A DNA stretch of 64,000 nucleotides from Leptasterias polaris (GCA_037783415.1 JAZGTN010000029.1:4111501-4175500); one strand, 5' to 3'. Positions 12,668-46,620 are shown, numbered from the stretch's first letter. Made by a program: numbers and translations. The notes: generated by a model from the sequence alone, not told the origin.

Positions 12668-13835
12668 TTGTTCGTTTTTTTTTTTTACTTCTTCAGATTC
12701 TTCTTCTCTTCGCCGCTTGTCCGCTAACAAAAGCACACTTCCCAAGCTCATATAAACTTGAAATTTTTACCATAGTTAGATAACCATTAGGAGACGAAAC
12801 CGTTTCATTTACGTCATGATGACGTCATCAGGTGTCAAATTACAAGGTTTTTAGAAAAAAATAAATTAATCTTTGAAATTCTGTAACAAATCACATTTAA
12901 GAGACCGGCGGTTGTTTTATGCGGGATCATACTTAGGTCATATAGGTCTTTATTTTTTGTCCCGTGCGTGACCTCACATGACCTCTACTTCCGGTCGAAA
13001 CAGGAAGAAACCGGAAGTGCCTTGTAATTTAAAAGTGGCACACTTTTTGAAGTTTTTTTAAACGGTGTTATAGTCGAGCAAGAGTCTGGTTTAAAAAAAT
13101 AAGACAAGTGACGTCATAAAAGTCAAGAGCGCCCTCTAGCGGCAGGTTGAAAACAATTAAAAATACACTTTTACTAGATGTCTGTGGCGAAGTTTATGAT
13201 AATCGTTTCAAAATTGGTATACATAATGACCTTCATGCAGACAACATATGTGTGAATTTTTAGATTGATGACGTCATCATGTGTCACGTGGTATCGCATT
13301 AAAGGTTTACTTTTTGAAGCTGTGTATCTACAAAACCACAAGTTTGACTGAGTTGAAACTTGGCATGTTGATAGACAGTAATATTGACTACTTAAAGCTA
13401 GAGTGACGACTTGATGACGTCATCAAATTTTTTTTTACAAATTTTAGAAATATTGACCAATTGGTACATATCTTCAGTACAAAGCAAGCTATAGTCAAAT
13501 TTCATTTTGCATGAGACTTGGAAGGTCCAACAAGGATATAACGTGGAGTGACGTTTTCACGACGTCATCGATTTTCATGTTATGTCACCACCAAGGTAGT
13601 GTTTTACAAGATCTATATGTACAGAACAACTTTGGTGATCAAATGGAAACTTTGCATGTACTCAAGCTGGGATGTGTTACATCCAAAAAGTTTGGTCAAA
13701 TCTTTAGAACCACCATTCTAAAGACTCTATAGACGTACACAATATTTAATACACAGACATGTTTATAACATTTCTTTGAAACACGAGGTCACACCGAACA
13801 CCTCTTTTTTGTTTCCAACAAAAAATTATGTCTAG

Positions 13836-14497
13836 TTTTAAACTTGTTGTTGTGAAATAAACAAGAAGACATTGTTAAACAGACATATCATTTGTGATCT
13901 TGGTGATTTATTAAACTGTATCTCATTACATAGGTGCACGGCTTACACACATAAATACAGGGGGTCCGGGGCCGGACATTATTCTGATCATCGTGCTGAA
14001 TAGTCATGTCTGGCTAAACAAAATGCCAAGAACATAAGAGGATGGCGGCCCCTGCTGCTTCTCCCTTTCAAAATAAAAGAACCCCCACCACTAACAAACC
14101 CATTCCCCCAGCAAAAAAAAAATTAAACACGCCGCTGGCAGGCCACAAGTTTTTACAACTGACTCACTAGGTTTAGAACTATGATCATCAACAGTGCTTT
14201 ACTTTAAACTGTTGTCCACACATCATGTATTGATTCTCCAGCAGAGTCTCCATTTATTTAGAACACAACTTTAACATAGGCCTATACATTAGAATTGTTG
14301 TCTACAATGATGAAGAGCCCGAGTATTCTCTGGCTAACTTAGTTTTTGGTCACAAACCGTTTCCCAAATCTTCCCCTTTCATATTGAACAACCCACATCC
14401 ACGCACAATTTAATTGTAGTGGTGCAATAATCATCCTCCCGTATATATAGCGATGTCATTGCTTCACAATCTTATAAATAGCTTATGACATAACTAC
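13836..14497. other. Spacer right of the array
   Basis: No gene seen. The first bases after the array read TTTTAAACTTGTTG, loosely resembling the left flank AAACTTACTTGTT, which may be chance. Confidence 0.35.
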
Positions 14498-14796
14498 GGT
14501 GCCCCTGAAAGGACATTTCAAAACTGCAAATATGTGTGCATACGTCGTATGCAATGTCAAAACTCTATCGCAAATAGTGTGCGCAGACATGTGCGATGTC
14601 GTGAAACTATTCGCAACTATGTGTGCATAAAATACGTATGCAAAGTCGTGAATTTAATCGCAAATGTGCGCACACATAATAATATTATGCACCTATTTTT
14701 ACTATGTCGCGAATCAAATCGAAAATAATGTGCGCAGACAAATTTGTGTATGCACACTTAATAATTTGCGATATGCGATGTCCCTTCAGGGCCACC
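14498..14796. mobile_element. MITE-like element with internal degenerate repeats
   Basis: Terminal inverted repeats are GGTGCCCCTGAAAGGACAT on the left and, reverse-complemented, GGTGGCCCTGAAGGGACAT on the right (two mismatches in 19). The interior is a degenerate short repeat alternating TCGCAA/TTGCGA-like and GTGTGCGCA-like words with local dyad symmetry. Confidence 0.75.
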
Positions 14797-15540
14797 ATAT
14801 GTAACCCCTGAATCTGACACCATCAAGGCATCAACATTTCACAAATTCCATTTTCAACTCACACACGTCATTGGTTAGCCCCATGAATAGGGCAAATCCA
14901 CTCAGAAACCTATGTTTGTGCGAATTGTGCCCCATTGAGATTTTTAATCCGCAAAGATCCGGATCATGAAACTTACCGAACGAATGCCACTATACTTACA
15001 GATAAACTTCCTGCTGATTTTTTTTTTTAAGACATCACAAATTTTTGGGGAAAATTGATTGCTTTTCGAGTCGCGAGTGTGAATTTTTGTTCACGTATTA
15101 ACAACTTGCACCGAGAACCATACTATACCATACCGAGAACTATCTATTCATGATATTATACAGCCAACTCAAGAATTGTTTCCGTTATCTTCTTTCTCTC
15201 TATTGATCGGCCAACCCCTGTAACACCCAAATATTCACGTGTTGCATTTTAAAGTCACATTTTCCATGAGGCGTGTCAATATACAGGCATAATAGAATAT
15301 ACAACAATACCTATAGAGTCACATTAGCCACGAGGGGTGCCAACTAGCAAATATTGGGGGGGGGGGGGGGTGATCTATATACATAAAGCTTATAACCAGT
15401 GACTGGTTGGACTGTAGTCTAAGCTTTGATATTTAATTAATGATTTTTATCGTCATTTTTCGCAGCAGAATTTGGAGAAGAGCTGCTCGCCTTGTCTTTC
15501 ATCACGATAGCATTCTTACAGGCTGATGGTGGGTCCCATA
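14797..15540. repeat. Spacer with a dispersed repeat fragment
   Basis: 14877-15000 is similar to 21995-22125, sharing GTGCCCCATTGAGATTTTTA and a following ATCATGAAACTT. A poly-G run lies at 15356-15370. No gene is seen. Confidence 0.5.
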
Positions 15541-15699
15541 TAAAACCTGCAACACGCTACAATCATACAATTGCCGAGACCGAGCCACCGAGTTTGTACC
15601 TGATATCGTAAAAACTGTTGTTGAAAGCATTAACAGAGGCCAGAGCCGTCCTAGTGAGCCCGAACGTCCAACACATTGAGCGGAAATTAAACAACAATC

Positions 15700-16107
15700 A
15701 TGGCGTTTGGCGGATTGTTGGGACTGGACACCCATAGCATAAATGGAGTCAGCTATAAGGCATCCAGAGTTATCGATGATATGTTTGTACCTGTCAAAAA
15801 GGCATCCAAACTTATTGATGATATGTCCATACCTGTCAAAAAAGCATCCATATTTATCGATATGTTACTTGTCTTAATGTTACTGATTATCGGGGCGTTC
15901 TGCAGCTGGCTACTCCAGAAATCATATAGGCCTATGTCTACTTCTCAGTTCATAATCCTTCTCTTGTGGTTCATCCAAATGACCTCCTTCGTCATGGCAG
16001 CGGTAAAGTTCCTGTACGTCATACATGACATAACAGGTTCATTTTTAACTAAATTGTTTTATTTTTTACCTTTTGTTGTAATATTGATATATAAACAAAT
16101 TTCTTGA
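15700..16107 (+). CDS. Unassigned small membrane-protein ORF
   Basis: The start ATG lies in a good animal context (ACAATCATGG). A possible TATA element (CATATAAAAC, about 15538-15547) lies some 150 bp upstream. The 135-residue frame has an N-terminal soluble part with three imperfect repeats of about 17 residues (KASRVIDDMFVPV, KASKLIDDMSIPV, KASIFID), then three hydrophobic stretches at roughly residues 53-70, 81-104 and 114-131. If the transcript is spliced, CAG|GTTCAT near 16035 could end the exon after about residue 112. I do not recognise the family. A small host gene, the first exon of one, or a transposon remnant are all possible. Confidence 0.3.
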   Translation: MAFGGLLGLDTHSINGVSYKASRVIDDMFVPVKKASKLIDDMSIPVKKASIFIDMLLVLMLLIIGAFCSWLLQKSYRPMSTSQFIILLLWFIQMTSFVMAAVKFLYVIHDITGSFLTKLFYFLPFVVILIYKQIS

Positions 16108-16331
16108 AGTTATTTCTAAAATGTTAAAATCGTGCTGTTTTTCTCCATAATATATTTCTGGACGAACAAAGTAAGAATCTGGTGCACTATGAACAATATT
16201 GTTAACAGTCTTTTGATTGATTCCTTTTTGTTAGCCCAAAAATTTGCCACATTTTGTACTCAAAACTATTATTTCATCAAAACATCAAAGATTTTTATTT
16301 TGTTTTTGTTCGAGTGGTTGTAATTTACATA

Positions 16332-16531
16332 AGGGGATAGATTTGTTTATTCCTTGTTCCTCAAATTTAGCAGAAAAGTGGAAAGGATAGATTTGTTTAT
16401 CCTTTGCTGCTCAAACCTAGCCGAAATGTGGAAGGGGTAGATTTGTTTATCTCTTGCTGCTCTAACCAAACGAAAAAGAGGAGGGGATAGATTTGTTTAT
16501 CCCTTGGACCCCAAACATGACAAAATGTGCG
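16332..16531 (+). repeat. 50-bp minisatellite, four copies
   Basis: The block GGGATAGATTTGTTTATCC recurs with an exact 50-bp period (GATAG or GGTAG at 16336, 16386, 16436 and 16486). The remainder of each unit is moderately conserved (TTGCTGCTC, AAACC). Confidence 0.85.
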
Positions 16532-17090
16532 TTAAATTGCTAACAAGTAACTGTAATTTATCCATTTTAAAATTGTTAGCCTAGAAAAAATAGATTGAGT
16601 AGTAAAATTCCATATTTTACTACTGTATGTTTTCACAATTTGGAGGAAAAAATTGTGTAAAAAAAAAAATTGTTGCTTTAAAATCCAGTTTCGATTGAAA
16701 TTTTCAGACTATAATGACAATTTAAGCTGTAAATTTGAAAAATAACCAAATATGAAAAGAATGCAGTTAAATATGAACCTGTTACATGTACATGTACAAC
16801 AGTGTCGAGTGCACGACCCAGAAAGCAAGCCCAAGGGGGGGGGGGGGGAATATGGGTTTCAATCAAAAGGTCTGTATTAACAATCGCCTATTGTCTTTTT
16901 AAAAGACATAGACAATTATCTCCCACCAAAACAAAGTCAAAACAGTCATAAGATGGTTTATAAAATGTCAGCAGAAAACAACATTGGGTCTGGTAATGAA
17001 CTGCAGGATCTGCCATTGCTAATGAATTTAATATTTGTTTAGCTAATAAAACATCGACAGTAAGTTAACTGATACCCTGATTCAGCAGAG
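16532..17090. other. Non-genic spacer
   Basis: AT-rich, with a poly-G run near 16837-16849. No gene or known repeat is identified. Confidence 0.4.
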
Positions 17091-17095
17091 ATCAG

Positions 17096-17830
17096 TTGAC
17101 TACGTCAGCTTTAAATGTACCCAGGTACACTGAGCCAGTGGAAGAGCTGTTTCATTTGGTGGGTGTGGTGCCGTGTAAGGTTATAAGTCTCTTTCTACAT
17201 AATGGCCTTGATACCACCAAGGCTACTGGACTTGATGTTCTTGGCCCCCGGCTGTTGAAGGTGAAATACAGACAAAGTTGCGGCACCGCTGCTCACATCA
17301 TGAACTTGATCCTTTCACTGGCTCTTTGCCATCATCCTTGATGTGTGGGGGTTGTCCGAATGGTCAGAAGTGTACTTTAAACTTGTTGCGCAAAACTCTG
17401 ATTCTCCCTAATTTTAATTATTGTGCTGTTTGGGCAACTTGGCGAAAGTTTTTTTTACATTGATAAAATCAAAAACAGTGCTGGTAGAGCTATCCTTGGT
17501 CCTCCCCCGGAGATCGCCCCACACACATTTTGTTCATCTACTCTTGGGTATATAGCAGTCGTTAATTGAAAGAAGAAATTTTCATGAAAGAAGAAATTTT
17601 CATTTAACCGTTTTAGTTTATAAGATTTTTACCTCCAGACTGCCTCCCCTACTGTGCAATGTTTTATAATATGCTCTAACTGCCCACTTATACAACACCA
17701 GATTGGTTTCACAAGGTAATCTTGTTCACCAAATGCCAACATTCAGTTCAGGTAAACGTAAATGTGCTGCTCGTTGGGTTAAATTATCCAATGAACTTCC
17801 TTGCCCCTATAAAAACCTGTAGCAAGTTTT
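17096..17830 (+). pseudogene. Non-LTR retrotransposon remnant (RT C-terminal pieces)
   Basis: Frame fragments resemble reverse transcriptases of the Jockey/CR1/L2 type. 17200-17340 encodes DTTKATGLDVLGPRLLK and then HIMNLILSLAL. 17370-17440 encodes LLRKTLILPNFNYCAVW. A following piece reads NSAGRAILG, and around 17700-17810 lies TRLVSQGNLV...RWVKLSNELP. These are in the expected order but in different frames and with internal deletions, including loss of the catalytic block. It is a dead 5'-truncated copy. Confidence 0.65.
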
Positions 17831-17920
17831 AGGACACAACACACATTTTCCAGTGAGATTTTAGGTAGGGCATGCGGAGCTTTCTCTGATTAGCCCAGAT
17901 TTTTAACCTTAGTATTTATT

Positions 17921-17947
17921 AGGTGTTCGGCCGTCAGCTGAAAGCCT
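17921..17947 (+). repeat. Solitary hairpin cassette with a third tip
   Basis: AGGTGTTCGGC pairs with GCTGAAAGCCT (one mismatch, two wobbles) around a CGTCA loop. It is preceded by TT and followed by ATTGTTATTG, as in the array cassettes. No array unit follows. Confidence 0.6.
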
Positions 17948-18059
17948 ATTGTTATTGTACATGAACTTGTGCTATTAAATCTGTGGGTTTTGTTTTTTTT
18001 GGGGGGAGGGGGTTTTACTTTATGCTTGGCCTTTAATTTTGCTGTCATTATCTTTTAGT

Positions 18060-18960
18060 ATCTTTTTAATTATAGCGGGGCGAAGGCTTCCGTCCTTGTG
18101 AATGGTTTTCTGTCCGAAGCTTTCAAGATTGAGAGAGGTTGTTGTAGACAGGGTGATGGTTTGAGCCCATACCTATTCCTTTTGTGTGCAGAAGTGTTCG
18201 GAATGATGATTCGTAAAGATAAAGTCCTCAAAGGAATCACGGCTGGCGGTTGTGAATTCAGGCTTTCTCAATATGCAGATGAGACAGTTATCTTTTTAGA
18301 CGGCTCTGAAGGCTCCTAAATTTGAAAGGTCCTTTGAAATACTTGCTGCCTTTGCCAGAATGTCTGGCTTAAGAGTCAACATTGACAAAACAAATGCGGT
18401 TTGGATTGGTAGCAACAAAGGGCGTCAAAAAGAGATATGTGAGCACATTAATGTTAACTGGGTTTTGGCGGGTAACTACTTCAGAGCCCTTGGTATTGAT
18501 TTTAACACCAACCTTGCAAGTATGGTGAATTTTAACTACAATAAGGTCATTTCTTCTATTAAGAGTTTAATCGAGCAGTGGTCCAAACGTAATCTTACGG
18601 TGCTGGGGAGAATTACTATAACCAAGTAGCTCCTGTTATCTAAGCTTACTTTTCTTATCTTAACACTCCCAAACCCGCCTAACAACGTTGAATTATATTG
18701 TATGTTCTATAAATTTATTTGGAGAGTGAAAGACCGTGTGTCCAGGAACCAGATGATTCAAAGCTGTAGTCTTGGAGGAGTTAAAATGATTGATATGCAT
18801 TCGTATATTAAAGCCCTAAAAGTAACCTGGATCCGCAGATATCTAAATGCAGAAAAATGGGTGGAGGGGGTTTTACTTTATGCTTGGCCTTTAATTTTGC
18901 TGTCATTATCTTTTAGTATCTTTTTAATTTTCCTAATTATTTTCGTTTTATGTTAATATT
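18060..18960 (+). pseudogene. Second non-LTR retrotransposon remnant (RT palm)
   Basis: 18098-18319 encodes a reverse-transcriptase palm: CCRQGDGLSPYLFLLCAE and then QYADETVIFLDGS, where the usual YADD is YADE. 18360-18629 continues with SGLRVNIDKTNAVWIG in another frame. 18702-18956 holds a downstream conserved segment (FYKFIWRVKDRVSRNQMIQ). Frameshifts and stops separate the three pieces. An L1/Tx1-like clade seems likely from the PYLFLLCAE block but is not decided. A 3' piece (GGGGGTTTTACTTTATGCTT) is duplicated at 18009 and 18868. Confidence 0.7.
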
Positions 18961-19149
18961 TGTGTGTTGCTGCTGGATGGGTAGGTCTACCTCAGCAAAA
19001 CAGTGTTTTGCTGAGAGGTTTCCCCTGGATAAAGAAGGGATAAAGAAATAAATCAATAATTTTTACGACGTTTAAAAAAAATTGTCTGTCCAGTTATCTA
19101 TCCGTTGGCTACCGCCGGAAATAGTTTCAAATTTCGCGCACTACCAATA

Positions 19150-19372
19150 GATAGTTCCCAGTAGACGCCATCTTTACGGGGCAAATCGCATTTTGGCTTT
19201 CAGGCGCGTCAAGCGCTCAAATTATTAATGCAGCCGCGTTGTTCACTAACCAATCATGCAATGAGTTTTGTGAAATGTGCGCGTGCTGCACGCCGTTCTC
19301 ACGCGAAACGCATGACTGTGTGTTCCAAACTGCCCGTAAAGATGGCCGATTTACGTCATACTGCAACCTATC
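19150..19372. mobile_element. 223-bp MITE with AATA target duplication
   Basis: Ends are GATAGTTCCC and CAACCTATC, flanked on both sides by AATA. Inside each end lies an inverted block (GCCATCTTTACGGG and its complement). A second copy is at 58166-58387. Confidence 0.85.
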
Positions 19373-19892
19373 AATAACACACCGCTAATATTCACTAAAG
19401 ACTAGTTGGGCAAAACAGTCATTTTACCTAGGCACTCAGTCTCCTTTGGTTCTTTCTCACACCCGCCCCCCATCCGTAAATTCCTCATGGTCAACATACC
19501 CAAACCGGATGATCAAGGTATTCGCGTAAATGGACACGTTGACTTGGGGTAGACCTATACTTTTTGTTATGGAATGAAAATGTTAAAATAATGTTTAATA
19601 TGTTGAAAGATGTTTTTAAAATTGAAAAACAAAAATTAATGATCCACAACAAATTAATGCCTCAAAATGGTGTGGGTTTCCTTTTTTACTTCGTGAACTA
19701 TAACACTGTCACAATCATGTCAGCTACATAAACGAAGAATATAGACGAGGAGGTGTAGATTCATGTGCTAGAACCTAAACTATCGGGTCTAGACCATGTA
19801 TAACCTATGACATCAACAGTTTACAAAAGAGCTACAAAGCCTTACTTGAGTTTCTGCATAATTATACAGGCACGATTCGGGTACTCAACTAC

Positions 19893-20406
19893 GGAGCCCC
19901 TATAGGAAAATGAAAAGGTAAAAGAATTTCAAATTCATTTCGTTACCATATCTCATTTACACAGAATACTATTTTGTTATATCGAAATAGTATTTCGTTG
20001 CTTCGAAGGTTAATTTGTTCCCTCGAAATGATTTTTTCCCCTTGAAATGCTATTTTGATCCTTCCCTCGAAATTATTTCATTTCCCCCAAAATTATATTT
20101 CGTTCGTTCCCTCGAAATATTACTTCGATCCCTCAAAATATTAATCTGAGGGGCACAACAAAGAGGGAACAAAATAAGTTATTGCGTTTAAATGAACAAT
20201 TATTGCGAGAGAACGAGAGAAAAAACTCCGAGGGAACGAAATGTCTTTTGAGGGAACGATATAATCGATCATTCGAATAAACGAAATGATTTCAAAAGAA
20301 CAAAATAATGTTTCGAGGGAATGAAAACATATTTTGGGGGAACAAAATAATGTTGACATTTTTTTTCCCTTTTCAATTAAAATGTTACCTGCCATTTAGG
20401 AGCTCC
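19893..20406. mobile_element. Fold-back element of degenerate CCCTCGAAAT repeats
   Basis: Ends GGAGCCCCTATAGG and CCATTTAGGAGCTCC form an imperfect inverted repeat. The left half contains many TTCGTTCCCTCGAAAT-like words and the right half their complements (GAGGGAACGAAAT), so the whole can fold about 20140-20150. A further block of the same words lies at 20535-20610. Confidence 0.7.
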
Positions 20407-20876
20407 ATAAAGTTGACACTATATACCTAAAAACAAACAATTACATCTCAAAAAAAGAGAATACGTACGGTACAGGAGCCGGGCCCGGGGGACGGGTGAA
20501 AAAAATAATTTAAAAGGTAAAACAAAAAATTAAAATTATTTCGTCCCCTCGAAATATAATTTCGTTCCAACCCCTCAAAATGCTTTTTCGTTCCCTCAAA
20601 ATCATATGTCGATTTAAATAATTAAGATCACGAGACCATAACAGTTCCAGTACAAGGGCATTATTAATGTTCAGGACCATCGATCTTTTAGGAACATAGA
20701 CTGCATAATATTTTGTAACCCCACAAACTCTTTTGAATTATAACGTTTTGGGGGCATGCATTTAATAGATTGTGTAATTATACGAATCTATCACAACCTT
20801 GGGGTTCAGTGTGTTTCAACTTTTGGGGAGACTTGATAATTTTAGGCGTTAATGTTGGCCTTATTTGACTTGGGAA

Positions 20877-21145
20877 GTGGAGAGGGGGCTGAGCGGATAA
20901 GCTCTGCTGTTGATGTTCTGTTCAGCAGAGTGTGGGTTCGAGTCCCAGTCTTCGGACACCTGGGCAAGACGCATTGCTTCGTCCTTCAGATGGACGTAAA
21001 GCAGTTGGTCCCGTGTGTTAAAAGAACCCAGTGCACTTTTCGAAAAGAGAAGGGGTTCGCCCCTGTGTTTCTGGTTTGATTGGCTGCATATATTGTGCCA
21101 CAGCACCTTGTTAAACCATGCTATGTATTAAAGAATAGGTCTCAT
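20877..21145 (+). mobile_element. tRNA-derived SINE
   Basis: The head GCTGAGCGGATAAG...GTGTGGGTTCGAGTCCCAGT carries the A-box and B-box of a leucine-type tRNA with a long variable arm. It is followed by the body shared with other copies in this window (GGGCAAGACGC, AGAGAAGGGGTTCGCCC, CACAGCACCTTGTTA). Confidence 0.8.
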
Positions 21146-22132
21146 ACTTCAAAACGTAGCTTCATACCTCGCAGGAAAATACTGACTGTTGAAGCATGGT
21201 TGAAGCGCCTTGAGCGTCACTGAGTGACGGATATGAGCGTTATTATATAAGAAGCTACTATTTTATTATTCATGAAAACTGGCAGCAAGTCGGTTTTTGG
21301 AAAAAGCTCGTTTTCGGAAGTGTTTTTTCTGGGATAGTTAGCAAAAATTCCAAACGGCTGACCTGCCAAAAATTGAAAAGAAATCTGAAGTTCAGTTGTC
21401 CGAAACAATGTTTGATTGGTTTTCAAGAGGCTGAGAGACTTAAAACTATTTGAATACTTAGCATTTAGCATTGGTTCCACGGGAGTTTATTGTGTTTCCC
21501 AAAAGACCAATCTTTAATGGGCACCCCCTCAACTGGCAAGGAATTGAGGAATATCCAATGTTTTTTGCGTAGACTGGTACACCTTTAAAGCGTCCCATAT
21601 GTTTTGAGAAATTCCTTATGAGCGTCTGGGTTTCATGCAGCGCACCAGAGAGTGCGAATGGTTTATTTTTTTATCTGAGTGATCGTGAGTGAGCGCCAGT
21701 GTGATGCACTGTTACAGTTACACGTCATTCCTCTCCGAAAGACCAAGAGAAAGTAAGTCACTCAACCTGTTAGTTGCTGTTTTGTGAAAGGTTTGTAACA
21801 TTTTCTCTCTCCTGAATAAAGTTAATGTGTCAGTACCCCCAATAAACTGAGTGTTGGTACCGACTTCTGACTATTTTTAAAATAATGTTTGGCATCCAGT
21901 GAGTGCATGGTACTGGTGGTAGTGTGAGTGTGTCCACTGTCCTCTGTTTATCACTATTTATCATATAATATCACTCAGTATACGTACTCACTCTGAATAG
22001 GGCCAATCCACTCCGTCCGTATCCTTGGCCCTAGCATCGTTGCAAACCTATGGTTGTGCCCCATTGAGATTTTTAATCCGCAGATCTGCATCATGAAACT
22101 TCCCGATCGAAAGCTACTATAGTATTATATAA
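21146..22132. other. Non-genic spacer
   Basis: No gene is seen. The right part (21995-22125) is a fragment of the repeat also found at 14877-15000. Confidence 0.4.
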
Positions 22133-23073
22133 ATCGTAGGACGTCCTGTATATTCAAGGCGACCCTGAAATCGATGCAAACCTTTTACCTCTCTGCGCGC
22201 GATGTATGTAAACAGTCCCTAGATAAAAAATTGTTTGTTTGACTTGCCAAGCAAAGAGTCTCCTCTCCTTTGACCAAAACTTAGAAACATGTATTGTAAG
22301 GCTCCACTGGTTAGTTGCACTCGTAAATATGCAAAAAGTTGTTGTATTTTAGGCATTTCTACAAGGTACAAAAATATGTCATACTGTCGGGGCCATAACA
22401 AAAAATTTGCCCACCGAAAAAGTTTCATCAAACACTTTTTCAATTCACAATTCACGATGATCAAATCATGTGACTGAACATTCTGCTGAGCATTCTGGGG
22501 AAAAAAATACAGAGGCTTAAAGAAGCCACGTGCCTTCATTTTCTAATTAATAGTCTGGAGAATTTTGTTTGTAACCCTCATATCATTATTCATATTAATA
22601 TTAAAATTTAAACATCGGCTTGGTGATTCAATTATCACTGTTTATTTTTATGCTTTATTAATTATAAATGTTAAGAAACATAAAAAGACACAAAACTAAA
22701 TAAAAATTTGAAAGCCAAGAATTATTTACATTTTTTTTGTTTTTCTTTTTTTGAAGTTTTTGCAAATTACCATGGTAATTTTTAAAATTTAATAAAAAAT
22801 ATTTTGAATAAAATGAAGACAACTGCTGGCTATAGAGTCATACACAAAGTCTCACAGAACACTTGTAGTCACTGCAGATGTTTCTTCCACGTATGGCTTC
22901 ACCGGGACACCATACTTTCTTGTTTGCCTCGAAAACAAGGTAAAACTCAAAACAAATGGGACGCTATTGAAGTCATTGAAGATCGGTGCGTGGTGTGAAA
23001 GTTTCAATGTCCATCAAGTTTTATTATATGTTTGCATACTTCTTATAAACAATGGAAGGTAATTAAGGTATTA
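22133..23073 (-). mobile_element. Dispersed element X, copy 2 (inverted)
   Basis: Reverse complement of 5533-6469 over its length, with point changes and small indels. On the minus strand (about 22960-22835) an open segment reads FEANKKVWCPGE then RNICSDYKCSVRL. The equivalent part of copy 1 has the same residues but is frameshifted just before it, so this may be a relic of a transposon protein. Confidence 0.6.
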
Positions 23074-23133
23074 GTTGATTCAACTCAACGTTTCTATGAT
23101 CAGAGTATACTGGTCGAAAGGTCTAGTTGTGAA

Positions 23134-23196
23134 ACCATCGGTTCTTCTCAGAACCATCGGTTCTTCTCAGAACCATCGGTTCTTCTCAGAACCATC
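23134..23196 (+). repeat. 19-bp tandem repeat
   Basis: AACCATCGGTTCTTCTCAG is repeated three times and begins again. Each unit contains the short palindrome GGTTCT-tctc-AGAACC. Confidence 0.85.
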
Positions 23197-23261
23197 ACTA
23201 CCCAAAAGAGATTTATGCACTTGGTGTCACCACAGACCTCACTTGAGGTAATAAAATAACA

Positions 23262-23480
23262 ACTAGTTCTTATATTGCGCATTTTACAATAACGTCTCAA
23301 TGCGCTTTACATTACTGCCCTGGTCGTTGTGCCAATAACATTCCTTTATACTTTCTCAGCTCCCTGGAGAGTAAACAGCCCCGAGCTGCCATGGTGCTCA
23401 GAAGGCTTTTTCAAACACAATATCAACCTCTACCCTCGCAGGCTAGGTACCCATTTATACCCTGAGGTATTTTGTCTTTT
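23262..23480 (-). mobile_element. SINE 3' part, reverse orientation
   Basis: Reverse-complement of the common SINE body and tail: CTTATATTGCGCATTTTAC corresponds to the GCGCTATATAAG tail, and CTCAGCTCCCTGGAGAG and CTCGCAGGCTAGGTACCC match the bodies at 35600-35760 and 37080-37170. The tRNA head is absent. Confidence 0.6.
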
Positions 23481-23772
23481 TTTTAACATCATTTGGCCAA
23501 TTTTTGGAAGGGGATGGGCGGAAAGTTATCACTGAATCACGGGGGAGACTTGCATTTGCCTGGGGTGCTACTGAAAGCACCATGACCTTATAAAGTAAAA
23601 GTTTCAAAAAGACGACAGAGTACATCGCCCTGTTACTGGGTCTAATGTGAACAGTTCCCTAAGAATTGGAAACATGTTTTTGTCGACCCTATTCATACGT
23701 TTAATTCTACAATTGATACTTTATAGTCTGTGTCCCTGTCTTATTTCTTTTTCCAGATTTAACTTCACAGCG

Positions 23773-23790
23773 ATGATATCAAAACACTGA
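23773..23790 (+). promoter_or_regulatory. Possible upstream micro-ORF of SLC30A5
   Basis: A five-codon frame ending in TGA lies 28 bp before the SLC30A5 start codon. It matters only if transcription begins upstream of it, which the sequence cannot show. A CAG acceptor-like site (TTTCCAG, about 23750-23757) suggests that the 5' UTR may be spliced. Confidence 0.25.
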
Positions 23791-23818
23791 GAGCATCGAG
23801 TTCCATTTTCCTGACACA

Positions 23819-46620
<22,802 letters not shown>

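Larger units (their letters stand above)
220..13835 (+). mobile_element. Tandem array of Helitron2-like non-autonomous elements
   Basis: Near-identical units of about 1.16 kb are arranged head to tail. Unit ends (CTAG) fall at 1576, 2738, 3901, 9139, 10354, 11508, 12667 and 13835. Units 1577-2738, 2739-3901, 9140-10354, 10355-11508 and 12668-13835 are essentially complete; 3902-4680 and 8816-9139 are partial. Each unit ends with CCGAACACCT, then a short T-rich/A-rich hairpin, then TTATGTCTAG followed by T. The array begins at AGGTGTTCGG, the reverse complement of CCGAACACCT, preceded by TT. An inverted repeat that is terminal at the 5' end but subterminal at the 3' end, a hairpin close to the 3' end, and T-T insertion are described features of Helitron2/Helentron elements. 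The family call is inference: no Rep/helicase gene is present. Each unit has about four TGACGTCA palindromes. Confidence 0.7.

Noticed and set aside
220..13835. CRISPR array or bacterial repeat system
   Set aside because: Units are over 1 kb, with no short repeats and unique spacers, and the surrounding genes are animal genes with introns.
18098..18319. Active retrotransposon
   Set aside because: The catalytic YADD is YADE and frames are broken; no endonuclease or full-length frame is present.
23140..23196. Steroid-receptor response element in GGTTCTTCTCAGAACC
   Set aside because: The half-site spacing and order differ from the known palindrome; a simple tandem repeat explains it.
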